NCBI GenBank assembly: GCA_016214035.1
Contig: JACRPF010000003.1
Coordinates: forward strand, 124,001 to 188,000
DNA length: 64,000 bases
Direction: 5' to 3'
Source of the DNA: Spirochaetota bacterium
Lineage (GTDB): Bacteria; Spirochaetota; Brachyspiria; Brachyspirales; JACRPF01
The notes under the pieces are model-generated. The model saw only the letters and a program-made list of their open reading frames with translations, made no database searches and was not told the origin of the DNA. A program made the position numbers and the translations under genes. This document shows, piece by piece, positions 40,934-50,216 of the stretch (the stretch's first letter is position 1; each line of letters begins with the position of its first letter).

Positions 40934-41004
40934 TGGGGTGTTGTGTAATGGTAGCACGACAGACTCTGAATCTGTTTGTATAGGTTCGACTCCTTTCACC
41001 CCAA
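40934..41004 (+). tRNA. tRNA-Gln (CTG anticodon)
   Basis: The 71-nt sequence folds as a cloverleaf. The acceptor stem TGGGGTG pairs with CACCCCA, a short D arm contains GGTAGC, the anticodon stem ACAGA/TCTGT encloses loop CTCTGAA with anticodon CTG, and the T arm carries GGTTCGACTCC. The discriminator is A and no CCA is encoded. A U at position 1 paired with A72 is typical of bacterial glutamine tRNAs. Confidence 0.93.
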
Positions 41005-41048
41005 GAGACGCGGTATCGAAAATCCGCAGCATCCTGTTTTTCTCACGT

Positions 41049-41091
41049 CGCTGACAGCCGGTTATCTATCACTAGGTCAGCGTGTCTTTTT
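41049..41091. terminator. Candidate terminator after tRNA-Gln
   Basis: CGCTGAC at 41049-41055 pairs with GTCAGCG at 41076-41082 across a 20-base loop, followed by TGTCTTTTT. It lies between the tRNA and the end of the convergent hydE. The loop is long, so efficiency is uncertain. Confidence 0.45.
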
Positions 41092-41096
41092 AAGAT

Positions 41097-42158
41097 TTAT
41101 TCGAGTGCCGGATTGAGTTCCGGCGTGCGATGCCGCCCGCCCTTTCCCGGTGCGAAAACCTTTCCCGCGGCATGTATCGCTGCGACAGCGCATGCATTTG
41201 TGCAGTCTTCGTTGACGCATATCTTATTGTCGTATAACAGATATTTTCCGCGATACGTCGACGGCGTATAATTCGGCATGAACACATTCGCACCGTACCG
41301 CATGGCCTTTATCCTGCCGTCGGACGAGAGTGTTCCCATGGCAGTCGTTGCGGGGATGTTGACGTCGCGAAGCGTTATCCTGATAAGCGCCATCACTTTG
41401 AGCGTCAGGAACAGTTCTCGCGGTTTTTCATCGCCAAGCGGTGTATCCTTATGCGGGAGAAAGGGTCCGATACCAATCATGTCGGGACGGAGATCCATGA
41501 AGTAGAAGAGGTCGTTTACGATGGACTCTATCGTCTGCCCCGGCAGTCCCACCATGATGCCGCTGCCGACTTCATACCAGAGTTCCTTGAGCGAGGTGAG
41601 ACAGTGTTTGCGGTATGCAAGGTCGTCATCCGGGTGCAGCTCGCTGAAGAGAACGGGGTCGGTTGTCTCGATGCGCAGGAGGAACCGGTCGGCACCCGCA
41701 TGCCGCATGCGCTCATATACATCGAACGGACGCTCACCGACGGACAGCGTTACCGCCATGTCGTACCGTTCCCGTATCGAACGGATCAGGTCGATCAGAT
41801 GATCGTCACTTGCCGGGTCTTCGCCGCCCTGCAGAACGACGGTGTGAATATCCTCCCGTACGAGACGGTCAACGGCGGAAAGCACTTCGTCTTCCGTAAG
41901 CCGGTAGCGTTCGACAGTGCCGTTTTCTCTCCGTATTCCGCAGTAGCGGCAGTTCTTTCTGCACCGGTTCGTGAATTCGATGATGCCGCGGATAAATACC
42001 GATTTTCCATAATATGCTTCGCATATCGATTCTGAAAGTTCGAATATCGGCATGAACTCGTTTTCGTTAGTGATGGCGAGCGCGGCGGTAAGCACCTCAC
42101 GCGAGAAGTTGCCGCGTTCAAGTTCACGGCGGATGTCGTCGCCGCTCACCCCGCGCAC
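41097..42158 (-). CDS. hydE: [FeFe]-hydrogenase maturase HydE
   Basis: Radical SAM enzyme that acts in assembly of the H-cluster diiron subsite. The cluster motif is CRKNCRYC (Cys66, 70, 73). Further blocks are VVLQGGEDP, LSVGERPFDVYERM, RIETTDPVLF and GSGIMVGLPGQTIE. The C-terminus includes ICVNEDCTNAC, a probable second-cluster region seen in some HydE proteins. The 353-aa length is normal. The GTG start at 42158 overlaps the end of hydF by 13 nt, making it the last gene of the hyd operon. Confidence 0.95.
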   Translation of the reverse strand: MRGVSGDDIRRELERGNFSREVLTAALAITNENEFMPIFELSESICEAYYGKSVFIRGIIEFTNRCRKNCRYCGIRRENGTVERYRLTEDEVLSAVDRLVREDIHTVVLQGGEDPASDDHLIDLIRSIRERYDMAVTLSVGERPFDVYERMRHAGADRFLLRIETTDPVLFSELHPDDDLAYRKHCLTSLKELWYEVGSGIMVGLPGQTIESIVNDLFYFMDLRPDMIGIGPFLPHKDTPLGDEKPRELFLTLKVMALIRITLRDVNIPATTAMGTLSSDGRIKAMRYGANVFMPNYTPSTYRGKYLLYDNKICVNEDCTNACAVAAIHAAGKVFAPGKGGRHRTPELNPALE

Positions 42159-43357
42159 GCGAGCTCACCGGCGAACGGTTCGAGCACGCGGTCAAGTACA
42201 CCGTGCATCTGCGATATGAGTACGCCGTAGTTGGTGATCGGGATGCCGCGTGTGCGCGCCTCGACAAGGCGGTTCTGCATCTCCTGGCGGTTGATCATGC
42301 AGGCGCCGCAGGAGACGATGAGTTTATAGCGAGACAGGTCCTTCGAAAGATTGCCGCCGGCGTTCACCTCGAACGAAAGGTCTTTTCCGGTATACTTCTT
42401 GAGCCAGCGCGGTATCTTCACCCTGCCGATGTCGTCGGCCTGCGCATGGTGCGTGCAGGTCTCGAGGATGAGCACGCGGTCGCCGTCGTTGAGCATATCC
42501 GCGGCGTTCACGCCGTCGATGAACGCTGAAAGGTCGCCCTTAAGTCTCGAGAACAGTATGGAAAAGGTGGTGAGCGGGACATGCGGCGGCACTTCAGCGG
42601 CTACTTTTTCGACCGCCTGCGAATCGCAGACAACGAGCGCCGGCGGCGAGGCAAGCATGCTGAGCGCATGGGTCAGTTCGAACTCCGTGGCGACAATGGT
42701 GACGGCATTGTGGTCGAGTACATCGCGTATGGTCTGCGCCTGCGGCAGAATCAGCCGTCCGGCCGGGGCGCCGGTATCGATGGGTACCACCAGGAGGACC
42801 ACGGAACCGTGGCGTATCAGCCCGCCGAGTATCGAACCCTGCGCGGCAAGACCGCTCCCGTGCGTGACGATGAGCCGCTTTACGGCGTCGATGTTCTTTC
42901 CGGTATGACAGCTTGCGTCGACGAACGGAACGCCGAGCAGCGCCAGAGAGTGTTCCTTTCCGGCATCCGCTGAAGACTCCGATTTGTTGATGACGACGAG
43001 GAGCCGCTGCACCTGCGTCTTCATCAGCCGTATCGTCTCCAGTTCGTGTGCGTCAAGCGTATCGTACGTGGTGACAAAAATGGCGATGTTGATCTTTCTG
43101 AGGACGGCCTCCGTGCGCGCAACGCGTTTAGCGCCGAGCTCGCCGCTGTCGTCGATGCCGGCGGTGTCGTAGAGATACACCGGCCCGATGCCCGCGAGCT
43201 CCATAGCCGTGCCCACCGGGTCTGTCGTGGTGCCGGGAGTGGCCGAGACGATGGACAGCTCCTGGCCGGTTATCGCGTTGATAAGCGATGACTTACCCGC
43301 GTTCCTCCGTCCGAAAAATCCGATGTGAATCCTGTTCGAGACCGGTGTCTGTGTCAT
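42146..43357 (-). CDS. hydF: [FeFe]-hydrogenase maturation GTPase HydF
   Basis: GTPase and scaffold that receives the diiron precursor from HydE/HydG and delivers it to HydA. The N-terminal GTPase domain has P-loop GRRNAGKSS (from residue 16), ATPGTTTDPV (G2), DTAGIDD (G3) and VVINKSE (G4). The C-terminal cluster domain shows ETCTHHAQADD and, later, VSCGACMINR, the C-x-H...C-x-x-C ligand set. The 403-aa length is normal. It starts 17 nt after hydG ends. Confidence 0.95.
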   Translation of the reverse strand: MTQTPVSNRIHIGFFGRRNAGKSSLINAITGQELSIVSATPGTTTDPVGTAMELAGIGPVYLYDTAGIDDSGELGAKRVARTEAVLRKINIAIFVTTYDTLDAHELETIRLMKTQVQRLLVVINKSESSADAGKEHSLALLGVPFVDASCHTGKNIDAVKRLIVTHGSGLAAQGSILGGLIRHGSVVLLVVPIDTGAPAGRLILPQAQTIRDVLDHNAVTIVATEFELTHALSMLASPPALVVCDSQAVEKVAAEVPPHVPLTTFSILFSRLKGDLSAFIDGVNAADMLNDGDRVLILETCTHHAQADDIGRVKIPRWLKKYTGKDLSFEVNAGGNLSKDLSRYKLIVSCGACMINRQEMQNRLVEARTRGIPITNYGVLISQMHGVLDRVLEPFAGELACAG

Positions 43358-43374
43358 AAGTCCTCCAAAGCAAG

Positions 43375-44841
43375 TTAAAAATAGAGATCTCGTTTTCCGT
43401 TCCTGATACTCGCCAGCGCGGCCTGAGTCTTATTCGCCATGCCTTCTGAATACTGCTCTTTAACGTCCTTTACGTAGGACAAGATAAGCTCATCGCCTTT
43501 ATTTTTGACAGCAGGCGATGCATAATCGAGGAGATATTCCTGAAATGTCAGAATGGCGTTGGGTATGCAGAAATTCTTTATCGTCCCTTTTTTGGCATAT
43601 TCCATGAACTCGCACCCGGTTCTGCCGCACCGGTAATCCGCGGTGCAGAACGACGGCAGATATCCATCGTCGATGAGCTCGCTGATGTAATCGTCGAGGC
43701 TTCTCGTGTCGCTCAACTCGAACTGCTGCTTATCGATTTCAGCCGCATGGTCGCCGTATCCGCCGATGGAAATATTGCTGCCTGCGTCCGTCTGCGTCAC
43801 ACCGAGCTTGATGAGCTCCCGGCGTAGTTCCCCGTTCTCGCGTGCGGTTAGTATCAGACCCGTGTAGGGTACCGCCATACGGAGCACCGCGATGAGCTTC
43901 CGCATATCGTCGTCGCTTACTGCATAGCCCGACTGCCGCACGAACGGAGTATTGTGCGCAGGTTCCATGCGCGGGAACGATATGGTATGCGAACCAACAC
44001 CGAACTCGCGTTCAAGGTCGCGTGCGTGGCTGACGAGCGCCACCGCCTCGAAGCGCCAGTCGTAAAGACCGATGAGCGCGCCGATGGCGACGTCACTGAT
44101 ACCCGCTTCCTGCGCGCGATGCAGCGCAAAGAGGCGCCAGTAGTAATCGCCTTTGATCGTGTTCGCCGGATGGAGTTTCCGGTATGTCGCTTTGTGATAT
44201 GTCTCCTGAAATACCTGATAGGTGCCTATGTCGGCGGATTTTATCATCGCGTATTCGTCAACGAACATCGGTGCCGCATTCACGTTCACACGGCGTATAT
44301 CATCGGGGCCGTTCTTCGTCTGATACATGCGCCAGACGCTGTCGACGATATAATTCGCGTCCGACGACGGATGTTCGCCGTACACCGCGATGATGCGTTT
44401 GTGTCCGCCGCGTGTCAGCGCCCGTATCTCGCGTTCGATTTCGTCCATCGAAAGACAGCGCCGTGCTATCTGCTCATTACCGCTTCTGAATCCGCAGTAG
44501 GTGCAGTTGTTCACGCATTCGCTTGACAGATACAGCGGTGCGAACAGCACTATCCTGTTTCCGTACACCTTCTGTTTGATATCCATCGCGGCGGAGTAAA
44601 TGTCCTTCCACACGGATTCATCATCGATGGTGAGCAGATACGCCGTCTCTTCGGGGGAGAGTCCCTTCAGTGCGCGGCTCTTCGCGATGAGCCCGTCGAT
44701 CTTCGTGCGGTCAATGACACCCGGTGCAGCGACGAGACGCTCTATGTATTCGTCGTTGATGAAATCCGCGCGCATATGTTCCGCGTGATACGCGGCTATC
44801 TTCTCAAGCCGTTCCTCTTCCCAGCGTACCGCTGTCAGCAT
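43375..44841 (-). CDS. hydG: [FeFe]-hydrogenase maturase HydG
   Basis: Tyrosine lyase of the radical SAM superfamily, which makes the CO and cyanide ligands of the H-cluster. The radical SAM motif is CVNNCTYC (Cys109, 113, 116) in LYLSSECVNNC. The C-terminal auxiliary cluster region is CTADYRCGRTGCEFMEYAK and ends with NFCIPNAILTFQEYLLDYA, as in HydG rather than ThiH. The 488-aa length is typical. It begins 35 nt after hydA ends. Confidence 0.95.
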   Translation of the reverse strand: MLTAVRWEEERLEKIAAYHAEHMRADFINDEYIERLVAAPGVIDRTKIDGLIAKSRALKGLSPEETAYLLTIDDESVWKDIYSAAMDIKQKVYGNRIVLFAPLYLSSECVNNCTYCGFRSGNEQIARRCLSMDEIEREIRALTRGGHKRIIAVYGEHPSSDANYIVDSVWRMYQTKNGPDDIRRVNVNAAPMFVDEYAMIKSADIGTYQVFQETYHKATYRKLHPANTIKGDYYWRLFALHRAQEAGISDVAIGALIGLYDWRFEAVALVSHARDLEREFGVGSHTISFPRMEPAHNTPFVRQSGYAVSDDDMRKLIAVLRMAVPYTGLILTARENGELRRELIKLGVTQTDAGSNISIGGYGDHAAEIDKQQFELSDTRSLDDYISELIDDGYLPSFCTADYRCGRTGCEFMEYAKKGTIKNFCIPNAILTFQEYLLDYASPAVKNKGDELILSYVKDVKEQYSEGMANKTQAALASIRNGKRDLYF

Positions 44842-44876
44842 GAAATCTCCTTGTCCGGTATCCGGACATGACCGCG

Positions 44877-46646
44877 CTATTTATAATAGAGCGGTCGCGG
44901 CGTGTAGTGCGTATGCAGATACTTGTGCGATTTCTCGGAGAGCGGTTTGCCGAGAAAATCCTTATAGAGCTTCTGCACCTGTTCATTCTCATGCGACATG
45001 CGATGCGCCTGTTTTTTGTCGTCCTTGTACATGCCGTCGGTGCGCATTTTTCGTATGGCATTCGTCACACCATACGGCTGTCCGCCGCCGGCGATGCAGC
45101 CGCCCTCGCACGCCATCACTTCGATGAAATCATACGGCATGGGGAGTCCGTTCTGTTTCGCGTGACGTATCTCGTCCATAAGCATGCTCACATTGCCGAG
45201 ACCGTGGGCAACCGCGACACGTACGCCGGTTCCGTTCACATCCACCGTACCGCATTTTACACCGGTGAGTCCGCGTACCGCTTCGATGTCGATGTTGCCG
45301 AGCGGTTTGCCCGCGAGGAGGAAGTACACTGTTCTGAGCGCCGCTTCCATCACGCCGCCGGTTGCGCCGAATATGGTGCCCGCACCGCTGTATTCGCCGA
45401 GGAGGCTGTCGCACGCTTCCGCGGGGAGGTCTTTGAACATAATGCCGCTCGATTTGGTCATGCGGACAAGTTCCCGCGTGGTAAGCGATATATCCACATC
45501 CTGGAATCCGCTCGAGTACATGTCCTTCATGCGGCTTACTTCGTACTTTTTCGCCGTGCACGGCATAATCGAGACCATGACGATCTTCGATGGATCGATG
45601 CCTTTTCGTTCGGCATAATATGTCTTCGTCATCGCGCCGAGCATCTCATGCGGCGATTTTGCCGTCGAGAAATGCTCGATGAGATCGGGATAGTATTTCT
45701 CGAGATAATCCACCCATCCCGGGCAGCAGCTCGTGATGAGCGGGAGCCCTTTCTTCGCCTTGAAGCGCTCGATGAACTCGCTGCCTTCTTCCATAATGGT
45801 AAGGTCGGCGGCGAAGTTGGTGTCGAACACAGCCTCAAAACCGAGTCTTCTGAGGAGCGCATAGATCTGTTCGGTCACGATGGTTCCGGACTCCTTGCCG
45901 AAACCCTCGCCGAAAGCCACGCGCACCGCCGGCGCAATCTGCGCCACTACGTGAAGCGACTTGTCTTCCAGTGCGCGCCAGGTTTTCTGAACCTCGCTGT
46001 ATTCCACGAGCGCGCCCACCGGACAATGCGCCGAGCACTGGCCGCATTTTACACACGGGCTTTCCGCGAGCTTGATGTCGCCCGCCGGCGCGATGCGCAT
46101 GTCAAAACCGCGTTTGATGAACTCAAGCGCATAAACGCCCTGCACGTTCTGGCAGACGTCAACACAGCGTCCGCAGCCGATGCATTTCTTCGCGTCGATG
46201 GTCACCGCTTTCGTTGAAACATCGAGCGGAATATCCTTAACGATGGGGGAGAAGGCGTGTTCGCGTATGCCGAACTCATCGGCAAGCTGCTGCAGTTCGC
46301 AGTTGCGGTTCCGCAGGCAGGTGAGACATTCATTCGGGTGCGCCGAGAGGATGAGGTCGAGCACGTTTTTGCGGATATCATAGAGTTCGCCGTCGTGCGT
46401 GCATACTTTCATGCCGTTCTCCACCGACGTGCAGCAGGCGCGGATGAGTTTCCGGTTTCCTTCGACCTTAACCACACAGATGCCGCATGACGCGGTCGCG
46501 TCAAGGTCTTCGTGTTTGCAGAGTGTCGGTATTTTTACCTGCACCAGCCGCGCTGCGTCGAGTATCGATGTGCCTTTCTGGACCGTCACCTCTTTCCCGT
46601 TGATCGCAAGTGTGACCATTGTAGTGTTCATATTCGGGCTGACCAT
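44877..46646 (-). CDS. hydA: [FeFe]-hydrogenase catalytic subunit HydA
   Basis: 589-aa multi-cluster hydrogenase. In order: N-terminal [2Fe-2S] domain (CKHEDLDATASCGIC), His-ligated cluster HPNECLTCLRNRNC, two [4Fe-4S] sites (CIGCGRCVDVC and CVKCGQCSAHC), then the H-cluster domain with all three signatures: L1 TSCCPGW, L2 MPCTAKKYE, L3 MACEGGCIAGGGQP. A C-terminal small-subunit-like tail (HRMSHENEQVQKLYKDFLG) is fused on. ATG 46646 has AGGAG eight bases upstream. Together with hydB and hydC it should form a cytoplasmic, NAD- and ferredoxin-linked, possibly electron-bifurcating enzyme. Confidence 0.96.
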   Translation of the reverse strand: MVSPNMNTTMVTLAINGKEVTVQKGTSILDAARLVQVKIPTLCKHEDLDATASCGICVVKVEGNRKLIRACCTSVENGMKVCTHDGELYDIRKNVLDLILSAHPNECLTCLRNRNCELQQLADEFGIREHAFSPIVKDIPLDVSTKAVTIDAKKCIGCGRCVDVCQNVQGVYALEFIKRGFDMRIAPAGDIKLAESPCVKCGQCSAHCPVGALVEYSEVQKTWRALEDKSLHVVAQIAPAVRVAFGEGFGKESGTIVTEQIYALLRRLGFEAVFDTNFAADLTIMEEGSEFIERFKAKKGLPLITSCCPGWVDYLEKYYPDLIEHFSTAKSPHEMLGAMTKTYYAERKGIDPSKIVMVSIMPCTAKKYEVSRMKDMYSSGFQDVDISLTTRELVRMTKSSGIMFKDLPAEACDSLLGEYSGAGTIFGATGGVMEAALRTVYFLLAGKPLGNIDIEAVRGLTGVKCGTVDVNGTGVRVAVAHGLGNVSMLMDEIRHAKQNGLPMPYDFIEVMACEGGCIAGGGQPYGVTNAIRKMRTDGMYKDDKKQAHRMSHENEQVQKLYKDFLGKPLSEKSHKYLHTHYTPRPLYYK

Positions 46647-46650
46647 TGCA

Positions 46651-48420
46651 TTACGCTCCTTTTGCCACAGCATTGAATTTGCAGACATCGTAGCAGGCGC
46701 CGCATTTGGTGCAGCGCAGCTGGTCGATCACATGCGGTTTCTTGCGTTCGCCGCTGATCGCGTTGGTCGGACATTTAATCACGCAGGCACCGCAGCCGAT
46801 GCAGTTCGCATCGACGATGGTGAACCGCGTAAGGTTCTTGCACTTGCCCGCTTTGCAGGTATGCGCGTGTATGTGGTCAAGATATTCCTGCTCAAAATAC
46901 TTGAGCGTCGAAAGCACCGGATTCGGTGTTGTCTGACCGAGTCCGCAGAGCGAAGCCTTGATCATCGCATTCGCTATTTTTTTAAGGTCGGCGATGTCCT
47001 TTTCCTGGCCGTTGCCTTCGGTAATTCTTGTCAGAATACTCAAAAGCTGTTTCCCGCCGATACGGCAGGGCGCGCATTTTCCGCAGCTTTCATCAACCGA
47101 GAACTGCAGATAAAACTTCACCACGTCGAGAATGCAGTCATCCTCGTCCATGACAATCATGCCGCCGGAACCCATGATGGAACCGATGGTCTGCAGCGTT
47201 TCGTAGTCTACCTTGATATCGAGATGCTCCGCCGGTATAACGCCGCCCGACGGGCCGCCGGTCTGCACCGCTTTTATCTTTTTGCCGCTCTTGGTCCCGC
47301 CGCCGATGTCGTTGACGATTTCTGAGAGCGAAGTCCCCATCGGCACTTCGATGAGTCCGGGATTTTTAATTTTTCCCGTCAGCGCAAATACCTTCGTTCC
47401 TTTCGATTTTTCCGTACCGATGCGTGCGAACCAGGTACCGCCTTTGACGATAATCGGCGCAACACTTGCCCACGTTTCCACATTGTTGATGACCGTGGGT
47501 TTACCCCAGAGTCCCGCCGTCGCCGGGAATGGCGGTCTCGGCTGCGGCATGCCGCGCTTGCCTTCAATGGAGGCTATCAGCGCCGTTTCTTCACCGCAGA
47601 CGAATGCGCCGGCGCCGAGCCTGAGCTCGATGTCGAAATTGAAGTTCGTGCCGAGTATGTTCGCTCCGAGCAGTCCTTTTTCCTTTGCCCGCGTTATCGC
47701 GTGTTCCAGCCGTTCTATCGCGAGCGGATATTCCGCGCGGATGTAGATGAAGCCCTGATTCGCGCCTACGGTATATCCGGCTATCGCCATGCCTTCGAGT
47801 ATGGCGTGCGGGTCGCCTTCAAGTACCGAGCGGTCCATGTAGGCTCCCGGGTCACCCTCGTCGGCATTGCAGATGATGTATTTCTGGTCGGCCGCCGCGT
47901 CTTTCGAGAACTTCCACTTCAGGTACGTTGGAAAACCGGCGCCGCCGCGTCCGCGAAGCCCCGACTTTTTCATCTCATCGATGACGGCGTCCGGTGTCAG
48001 TGTCGCGAGTGTTTTTTTAAGCGCCGCATAACCGTCGCGCCGGATAAAGTCGTCGATGTTGGTCGGGTCGATGTAACCGCTGTTTCGTAAGACCACACGG
48101 AACTGCTTGCTGTGCGGGTCTTTTTCTTCGGTGGTAAGATTGTCGAATGCGTAGCTGAACAGAAAGCGTTCGTCGGGCTTTTTATCGACGAAATGTTTCA
48201 TCACAATGCCCGGGGCATCGTCGGCCGTAAAGTTGCCGTACATCACGTTGTCGGGGACGATACGCATGAGCGGAGTGTCTTTCGTGAAGCCGAGAAACCT
48301 GCTCGCATAGACCTCGACATTGGAAAGCTTGTTCTCGTTCACTGTTTTCAGAACACTGTTGTACAGCGCCGTTTTCTTTTTATCGCCGGGTTCCCAGACG
48401 AAAATATATTGTTTTTTCAT
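46651..48420 (-). CDS. hydB: Hydrogenase NADH/FMN subunit HydB (NuoF-like)
   Basis: 589-aa diaphorase subunit. After an N-terminal cysteine-poor thioredoxin-like remnant (~1-110), the NuoF core has the NADH site [13 protein letters not shown], the FMN site [15 protein letters not shown] and the [4Fe-4S] site [12 protein letters not shown]. Two C-terminal ferredoxin motifs, [11 protein letters not shown] and [11 protein letters not shown], end the protein. This is the HydB layout of bifurcating hydrogenases, where FMN is the branching site. It begins five bases after the preceding gene's stop and ends five bases before the hydA start. Confidence 0.95.
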   Translation of the reverse strand: MKKQYIFVWEPGDKKKTALYNSVLKTVNENKLSNVEVYASRFLGFTKDTPLMRIVPDNVMYGNFTADDAPGIVMKHFVDKKPDERFLFSYAFDNLTTEEKDPHSKQFRVVLRNSGYIDPTNIDDFIRRDGYAALKKTLATLTPDAVIDEMKKSGLRGRGGAGFPTYLKWKFSKDAAADQKYIICNADEGDPGAYMDRSVLEGDPHAILEGMAIAGYTVGANQGFIYIRAEYPLAIERLEHAITRAKEKGLLGANILGTNFNFDIELRLGAGAFVCGEETALIASIEGKRGMPQPRPPFPATAGLWGKPTVINNVETWASVAPIIVKGGTWFARIGTEKSKGTKVFALTGKIKNPGLIEVPMGTSLSEIVNDIGGGTKSGKKIKAVQTGGPSGGVIPAEHLDIKVDYETLQTIGSIMGSGGMIVMDEDDCILDVVKFYLQFSVDESCGKCAPCRIGGKQLLSILTRITEGNGQEKDIADLKKIANAMIKASLCGLGQTTPNPVLSTLKYFEQEYLDHIHAHTCKAGKCKNLTRFTIVDANCIGCGACVIKCPTNAISGERKKPHVIDQLRCTKCGACYDVCKFNAVAKGA

Positions 48421-48425
48421 GGTGC

Positions 48426-48812
48426 TTATTCTCCGCGCAGCGTGCCGCACAGGTCCTGTGCCGGCATGAATATGACGTGGTCGTTTACGATATGTTTCTT
48501 GCCCACATGTTCGTCGATTATCCTGCTTGCAATCTCGGGCGTGACGAATCCATAGAGAACATCCGGCATGCCTTCCATTTTTACCATAAGATTCGGTTCG
48601 CAGAAACACATGCCGAGACATCCGGTGCGTTTGAGCTCGATGTCGGGTATGTGTTTGTCACTGAGTTCCTGCTGAAAGGTTTCGTATACCTTGTCGCCGC
48701 CGGCGGCTATGCCGCAGGTGCCGAGACTCACGACGATGCTTCCTTTTGCGACGGGTTCTTTTTTCAGGCCGTCCTGATAGGCGTCGAACGATGCAAGTGT
48801 CAGTTTACTCAT
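48426..48812 (-). CDS. [2Fe-2S] thioredoxin-like hydrogenase subunit
   Basis: 128-aa thioredoxin-like ferredoxin-fold protein. Its cysteines are in [11 protein letters not shown] and [13 protein letters not shown], so three or four can bind a [2Fe-2S] cluster. It is the kind of small subunit found between hydC and hydB in multimeric bifurcating hydrogenases; here it probably replaces the missing cysteine-containing N-terminal domain of HydB. ATG 48812 overlaps the hydC stop by 4 nt, so the two are translationally coupled. Confidence 0.88.
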   Translation of the reverse strand: MSKLTLASFDAYQDGLKKEPVAKGSIVVSLGTCGIAAGGDKVYETFQQELSDKHIPDIELKRTGCLGMCFCEPNLMVKMEGMPDVLYGFVTPEIASRIIDEHVGKKHIVNDHVIFMPAQDLCGTLRGE

Positions 48813-49297
48813 GCCTGCGCCTCCTTTTTGTATTCGCCGATGATACCGGCGATATCCTCTTTTTTCAGATTGCCGTATACTTTTCCGTTGATGACGACGG
48901 CGGGTGCGAGACCGCAGCAGCCGATGCATCGCACGGTTTCCATGGAGAACATGCCGTCCTCGGTGGTCGCATCCAATCCGATGCCGAGAATCTTTTCGAA
49001 TTCATCGAGCAGATTCTCGCCGCCTTTCAGATAACACGCGGTTCCCATGCATACCGATATTTTATATTTGCCGGATTTCTGCAGCTTGAACAGATGATAA
49101 AACGTTATGATGCCGTAGATCTTTGCCAGCGGAATGCCGGCAACGCGGGCCACTTCCATGGCAATATTTCGCGGCACATAACCGTATACTTCCTGTACTT
49201 TGTGAAGAATGGGTATCTCTTTCCCTTTTTTATTCTTCCATTGGGCAATAAAGTCTGTAAGACTCCGGTCGAGTTCAACCTTCTCAAGGGCTTGCAT
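48809..49297 (-). CDS. hydC: Hydrogenase subunit HydC (NuoE-like)
   Basis: 162-aa NuoE-family protein with one [2Fe-2S] cluster. Ligands are in VCMGTACYLKGG and VRCIGCCGLAP, the C-x4-C...C-x3-C arrangement of this family (one cysteine is extra). The N-terminal helical part (PILHKVQEVYGYVP) is typical. It is the first gene of the hyd operon. The ATG is preceded by CAGGAG, with the operon promoter and a Rex-like operator upstream. Confidence 0.94.
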   Translation of the reverse strand: MQALEKVELDRSLTDFIAQWKNKKGKEIPILHKVQEVYGYVPRNIAMEVARVAGIPLAKIYGIITFYHLFKLQKSGKYKISVCMGTACYLKGGENLLDEFEKILGIGLDATTEDGMFSMETVRCIGCCGLAPAVVINGKVYGNLKKEDIAGIIGEYKKEAQA

Positions 49298-49344
49298 TGA
49301 ATACTCCTGAAAAAATACTTCTTAGAGCGATATTTATATTATTA

Positions 49345-49362
49345 ATGTGAAAAAAATAACAT
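49345..49362. promoter_or_regulatory. Candidate Rex operator for hyd operon
   Basis: ATGTGAA-AAAA-ATAACAT has the 7-4-7 layout of Rex sites (consensus TTGTGAA-N4-TTCACAA) with five of seven bases symmetrical. It lies between the hyd promoter's -10 box and hydC, where a bound repressor would block transcription. A second partial copy, ATGTGAA at 49533-49539, overlaps the rex ribosome site. Confidence 0.5.
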
Positions 49363-49375
49363 AAAAACCGTTCAT

Positions 49376-49403
49376 AATATAATACCATTTCATAATAAGT
49401 CAA
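49376..49403 (-). promoter_or_regulatory. hyd operon promoter
   Basis: Reverse strand TTGACT (49403-49398) and TATATT (49381-49376), 16-bp spacer. The spacer end TGGTAT is shared with the opposing rex promoter. Confidence 0.65.
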
Positions 49404-49468
49404 ATAAATTTCATTATTTTTTATAAAAATAGATATATTTGCATAATATTGTGATAAATTATTTTTAA

Positions 49469-49498
49469 TTTGACTTTATTGACCGATGGTATTATATT
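49469..49498 (+). promoter_or_regulatory. rex promoter
   Basis: TTGACT at 49469-49474 and TATATT at 49493-49498, 18-bp spacer. An ATGTGAC half-site (49501-49507) follows at once, which suggests autoregulation by Rex. Confidence 0.6.
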
Positions 49499-49552
49499 TT
49501 ATGTGACATTAGTATTTTATAAAAAATAAATAATGTGAAAAAGGAACATTAA

Positions 49553-50212
49553 ATGATCGAGAACAAGAACTGCATCATACGACTTTCTCATTATAAAAGT
49601 GCATTGAATCGCTTCAAATCACTGGGATTTATCAAGATTTTTTCGGATTATCTCGCCGATGCCGCCGGTGTATCATCGGCACAGGTTCGCAAGGATTTTT
49701 CATTGTTCGGTATTGCGGGCAACAAACGCGGCGGATATCAGATTGATGCGCTGCTTGAGCAGTTGAATGTTATTCTCGGGAAAAACCAGATACAGAACGT
49801 CATCCTAGTAGGTGCAGGACATATGGGTGCGGCACTGCTCAGATATAAGAACTTCGAGAAAGAAGGCATACGCATCGTCTGCGCATTCGATATTGACCCG
49901 GCAAAATGCACCACCAAGCAGGAGATACCGGTATTGCCTCTCAGTGAACTGGAAAAGTATGTGGCTGAGCAGGCGGTACGGATAGCCATTATCTGCGTAC
50001 CGGCAATTGCCGCACAGGCCACGCTCGATATGCTCGTGAAAGCGGGGGTGAAAGGCGTACTCAATTTTGCGCCGATACAGCTCAAGGCCCCCGAGGATTG
50101 TTCGCTGTCATACGTAAACGTGGAGACCGAACTTGAGAACCTTATTTATAAAGTGAACGCACGTGAGCGCTCCGACATGATAACCCGGGAAAAGGCCGCG
50201 CTTCAGGATTGA
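49553..50212 (+). CDS. rex: Redox-sensing transcriptional repressor Rex
   Basis: 219-aa Rex repressor, which leaves DNA when NADH rises. The N-terminal winged helix includes ISSAQVRKDFS-like VSSAQVRKDFSLFG and the wing KRGGYQ. The Rossmann domain starts with VILVGAGHMGAALL and contains VCAFDIDPAK and IICVPAIAAQ. AAGGA at 49541-49545 sets the start. It is divergent from the hydrogenase operon, as expected if hydrogen formation is used to remove excess NADH. Confidence 0.95.
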   Translation: MIENKNCIIRLSHYKSALNRFKSLGFIKIFSDYLADAAGVSSAQVRKDFSLFGIAGNKRGGYQIDALLEQLNVILGKNQIQNVILVGAGHMGAALLRYKNFEKEGIRIVCAFDIDPAKCTTKQEIPVLPLSELEKYVAEQAVRIAIICVPAIAAQATLDMLVKAGVKGVLNFAPIQLKAPEDCSLSYVNVETELENLIYKVNARERSDMITREKAALQD

Positions 50213-50216
50213 TAGA

